DNA of 64,000 bases from positions 434,001 through 498,000 of the forward strand of contig JBBPFI010000010.1 of NCBI GenBank assembly GCA_037974965.1, in the 5' to 3' direction. Source of the stretch: Dacryopinax spathularia. Taxonomy: Eukaryota > Basidiomycota > Dacrymycetes > Dacrymycetales > Dacrymycetaceae. The notes under the pieces were generated by a model. It ran no database searches, had not been told where the DNA came from, and was given only the letters and a program-made list of their open reading frames with translations. Positions 61,018 to 64,000 of this stretch are shown here, piece after piece. The stretch's first letter is position 1; every line of letters begins with the position of its first letter. The position numbers were made by a program, and so were the translations under genes.

Positions 61018-61566
61018 TCCACAAGTTCTTTTTCACAATCAAACACGTTCTAACAATCATCGTGGCAACCAATCGATTGACAAAACTTTACGCCACGACG
61101 AACAGTACCGCATCTATCGTCCGCATCTAATATTACCCCACCCGCCCACCCTGATGAATGTACAGTAAATCTTCTCCGCACTCTTTGTTACCCCATCATA
61201 TACAGTAGCAGAACATACCGAAACGTAAAAACCAGAGTGTGAAATTGAGAGTGTCGATCAGATAAAACAGATTTCTTTTTTTGGTGGATGACGGCGAGGT
61301 TATCGTTCCCCATCCCTTTTTGTTTTTCCTTTTTTTTTTGCGTTTTGCTTTTCATTTCGTAGCCGGTCAGATTGTTGATCACGATAGAGTATGTTGATAG
61401 AATGGCTGGCGGATCTTCAGTAAAGGCTTGCACACCTATTAGAACATCTCCTGAATTTAAACGAGTGACCTAACTTACTTTACTGTCCGCTCAATTATTT
61501 CACGCGCTGGGAATGATTAGCTCAGCCAGGTCGGCCTCGTCTAAGATGAACTCACTCTCCGAACAA
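61018..61566. other. Convergent 3' region between genes E and F
   Basis: 549 bases, AT-rich, with T runs at 61264-61282 and 61311-61340 on + that could act as 3' processing or termination signals for gene E. No coding frame. Confidence 0.5.
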
Positions 61567-63595
61567 CTATTTCGCTCCTCGTTTAATCCCTCCTTGTCTT
61601 TCTTCCTCTCTTTCCTCCTCCCACGCGTACCTCAGCTGACCGTGACAAAAGCGGGCGATGTCCTCCAAACTATCCACGAGAGATCCGCATGAGACATCGG
61701 GCCATTCTGTTTTCATCACCTTCACGACCTCCTCAGTGTCGTGGATGAGCCGGATGACATCGCTAGCCGGCACATAATCTACCACATCTTTAGCACTATA
61801 ATCTTTGTCGAAGGTGACTCTTACCCTCAACAGGTGGGACTTCTTTGGGTTTTTCTTGGGCTGACTTCCGCAATATGTACTGGCGAAGTTGTTCTGAGCG
61901 GGAGATGTTCCCCGGGGACTTCCCCGGTGTGGAAGAACCTTGTTGTCGGGAGGCGGCCGTGTCCATGCTCGATCGATGTGAAGTTGACGCCTCGTACTTA
62001 GGTTGGACTGTTGAAGATGTTCCGACATCGGGGACGGGGTAAAAAACGCCCTTATGATAATCGGCGAGCTTTCTCTTGTGCGGGCGCCCGCGTTCGTCCA
62101 GGTAAACGGCAGGCTGGTACAACCGCTTCCATAACAACTTCTGTGGACCAATTTGGTGATAGCGGGTACCGAGACTGCGGATAAACTTTTCCGATTCTTT
62201 AAAACCTGGTACACTTTAAGTCGACGTCCAGCATATTAGAAGATCGCTTACGCTCGGTGAAGCTACATTTAGCCCCTGTATCTCGGCATATGTAACAAGT
62301 CCACTTGTCTTGACGGGAGGACTTAAACGGGCCTCCGCACTGCGTCCGGGCTTTCCTCTTCCAACCGGCAGCCTTTTCCTTCGCATACAACGTATCGCAA
62401 GACTCGCACTAGGACAAGTTGATGCACAACGCAATAACAACTTCCTAAGCGATATTACTCACCCATCCCTCGTGCGCTTCTCCGATTTCAGACATCGCGT
62501 CGTCTGCGTCGTCCTACGATCTTGTTAGTTGTTTGATAACACGGACCACAACATGAACCCACCGGAGTTATAAGTTCTACGTCGTTCGCCGAAGGAAGAA
62601 CGCGATAAGCAGCCATTTGTTCATCCAAGTGAAGGATATAGCCCGCCGGGACACGTAACAGGAAACGATGGTCGTTCGGTGCAGCCGTAGGAACAAGTCT
62701 TTGCGTTAAAATGGCAACGCTCGGTCCTGTACTACTTCGGTTACGTGCGTAACCGTAACCGGGATGAGCTCGCGCAATCGCAGTTCCGTCTACGGACTAG
62801 TTGTTAGTTTATTAACTTTCGACCGGTCGTCAGTAGTTACCCTCTGTCTTGTCAGTGTCATTGTCGTTACTTCTTGTCCTCGGCACACGAGGAACTTCCT
62901 GAAGATCTTTTAGTAACACAGGGATACGCCTCGGAGGAACTTCTTACCTCCGGACGTTGTCGATTGTTCGGCGTTCTATTCTTCGACGGCATTTCCTGTA
63001 TACGTTTCAGATTACTTCGGCTCGAACAAACACATCTACTCACGGTAAGTTCCACAATCTCCGGCTCCGTCCGTTCATCGCTCCGAGATGCTGCCAACTC
63101 GGCGAGGGTACTATAGGTGTTCTTTCCCGCCGAATGACTTCCTGAAACCATGTGAGGGGAGCCATCGCCTGTCAGAGACTTATTGCTGGGAAGTCCGCGG
63201 ATGGGACGACTGGCCGGTGTCGCGGTCGAAGGAGTGGTTCTCGTCATCGTCTTGCTTGTCGCAGGAGTTCGAAACGGCGTCGAAGCACTCGGGGTAGCAG
63301 AAACGCGCAAGACGGTTTGATAAAAGAAGTTGTTGCTCGCTTCTCTGACCCACTCGGCGCCCATGAAGTTCCTCACTTCGTCCGGAACCTTGTCAAACTG
63401 GGACGGATTCGCCTTGATGAAAGCATCGACGTGGTTCTATAGAGGTTTTCAGCACGCATACATCATAGTAAGACGACAGAGACTCACCCGAACGAACTCC
63501 CCCGATACTCTACATAATTTCTCCCATTCCTCCGGATCTTGGCTGGTCGCCACGATACCATTTATAACATCCACATCTTCCGCATTGTCAGACAT
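61567..63595 (-). CDS. Helitron-associated family protein F, with six-Cys module
   Basis: At least nine exons; the first six (63595-63488, 63436-63044, 62995-62948, 62898-62841, 62789-62563, 62513-62463) and the last (61787-61567) are firm, while the splice sites between about 62250 and 62140 are not. N-terminal helices include VRNFMGAEWVREASNN. The exon starting at 62408 encodes C-x2-C-x19-C-x13-C-x2-C-x5-C beginning CESC, with Trp just before the intron: the same spacing, intron and flanking Trp as gene A. An ordered segment before it (HRFLLRVPAGYILHLDEQMA) resembles a small beta domain. The helical last exon (VIRLIHDTEEVVKVMKTEW) is reached by a phase-1 intron of only 37 bases. Role unknown; DNA or RNA binding through zinc is plausible. 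Confidence 0.6.
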
Positions 63596-63910
63596 CGTAA
63601 GAAAGAGATGTTGTTCAGCAACGAAGATGATTCTACACGGGTCGAAGATGTAGTTTCGACGAAAGGACGCGTAGATGCATCCGGACCCTTTTCATGAGTC
63701 GCCCACAAAATTCTTCTGCCCAGAAAAGATCCGATTGGACCGTTAGTGAATAACATCTTTACTTACATCACTAATTATAACAACTCAGGCGGCCAATATT
63801 GAAGGAAACAAGCGCTCATGAATTAGGTCTTTCTAACACAGGATCACGGTAGACGTCGGATTTAAAGGAGAGAAAATGAAATAAGATGCTTAATCGACCA
63901 GAAGTACTTG

Positions 63911-64000
63911 TCAGAATTTCGTCACCATGATGTCGCAAGCCTCGGCGAGCAAAATCCCGTCCGTCAACTTATCCGCGGCACTGCGTAAGGCGAACTTGTT
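63911..64000 (-). CDS. C-terminal fragment of a gene running off the window
   Basis: The minus strand is open from the right edge to a stop at 63911 and reads a helical, Ala/Leu-rich tail (KFALRSAADKLTDGILLAEA, then CDIMVTKF). Its style fits the last exons of the neighbouring family, but 29 codons are too few to be sure. Confidence 0.35.
   Translation of the reverse strand, partial: NKFALRSAADKLTDGILLAEACDIMVTKF

Overview
The window looks like nuclear DNA of a basidiomycete fungus. Nearly every gene is broken by GT-AG introns of about 40-60 bases, often with a GTGCGT or GTACGT donor, and the gene set fits: a CAP59-type mannosyltransferase, GPI-anchor enzymes, EMC2, PBDC1, a fungal eS30 without a ubiquitin-like fusion, F-box and bZIP proteins. 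Exon structures were built by hand; for most genes the joined exon lengths sum to a whole number of codons and the joined protein stays in frame with its family. I cannot fix the species.

Layout. 1-2.1 kb: most of a PIF/Harbinger DNA transposon (Myb-like partner on +, DDE transposase on -), cut by the left edge. 3.4-8.1 kb: a divergent pair, an SGNH-fold membrane protein (-) and a CAP59-family glycosyltransferase (+). 9.0-12.3 kb: a large disordered protein. 12.8-17.3 kb: F-box protein, GPI mannosyltransferase 2 (PIG-V/GPI18) and ribosomal protein eS30. 19.8-21.6 kb: a low-complexity protein of unknown role, followed by 5.5 kb with no gene I can support. 27.2-33.7 kb: a dense housekeeping block with PBDC1-like, RIB2-type deaminase, a ZZZ3-like SANT protein, EMC2, PHO13-type phosphatase and GPI11/PIG-F. 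34.3-47.1 kb: F-box protein, bZIP factor, a septin-like membrane-tailed protein and a small secreted protein, with long empty stretches between them.

The right end, 47.5-64.0 kb, is different: visibly more AT-rich, tightly packed and alternating in strand. Its core is a complete-looking Helitron Rep/helicase (1890 codons in three exons). Around it lie five multi-exon genes I cannot match to named families, plus the tail of a sixth. Four of the five (48.1-50.2, 58.4-59.0, 59.2-61.0 and 61.6-63.6 kb) appear to be relatives: an N-terminal helical segment with an MGxxW or similar motif, a disordered middle, and a short helical last exon entered through a phase-1 intron. Two of them also carry an identically spaced six-cysteine module starting at the same phase-0 intron. 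A tandem pair of hairpin-plus-CTAG units at 47.49-47.54 kb, read on the helicase strand, resembles a Helitron 3' end. This Helitron-centred gene family is the best candidate for something undescribed.
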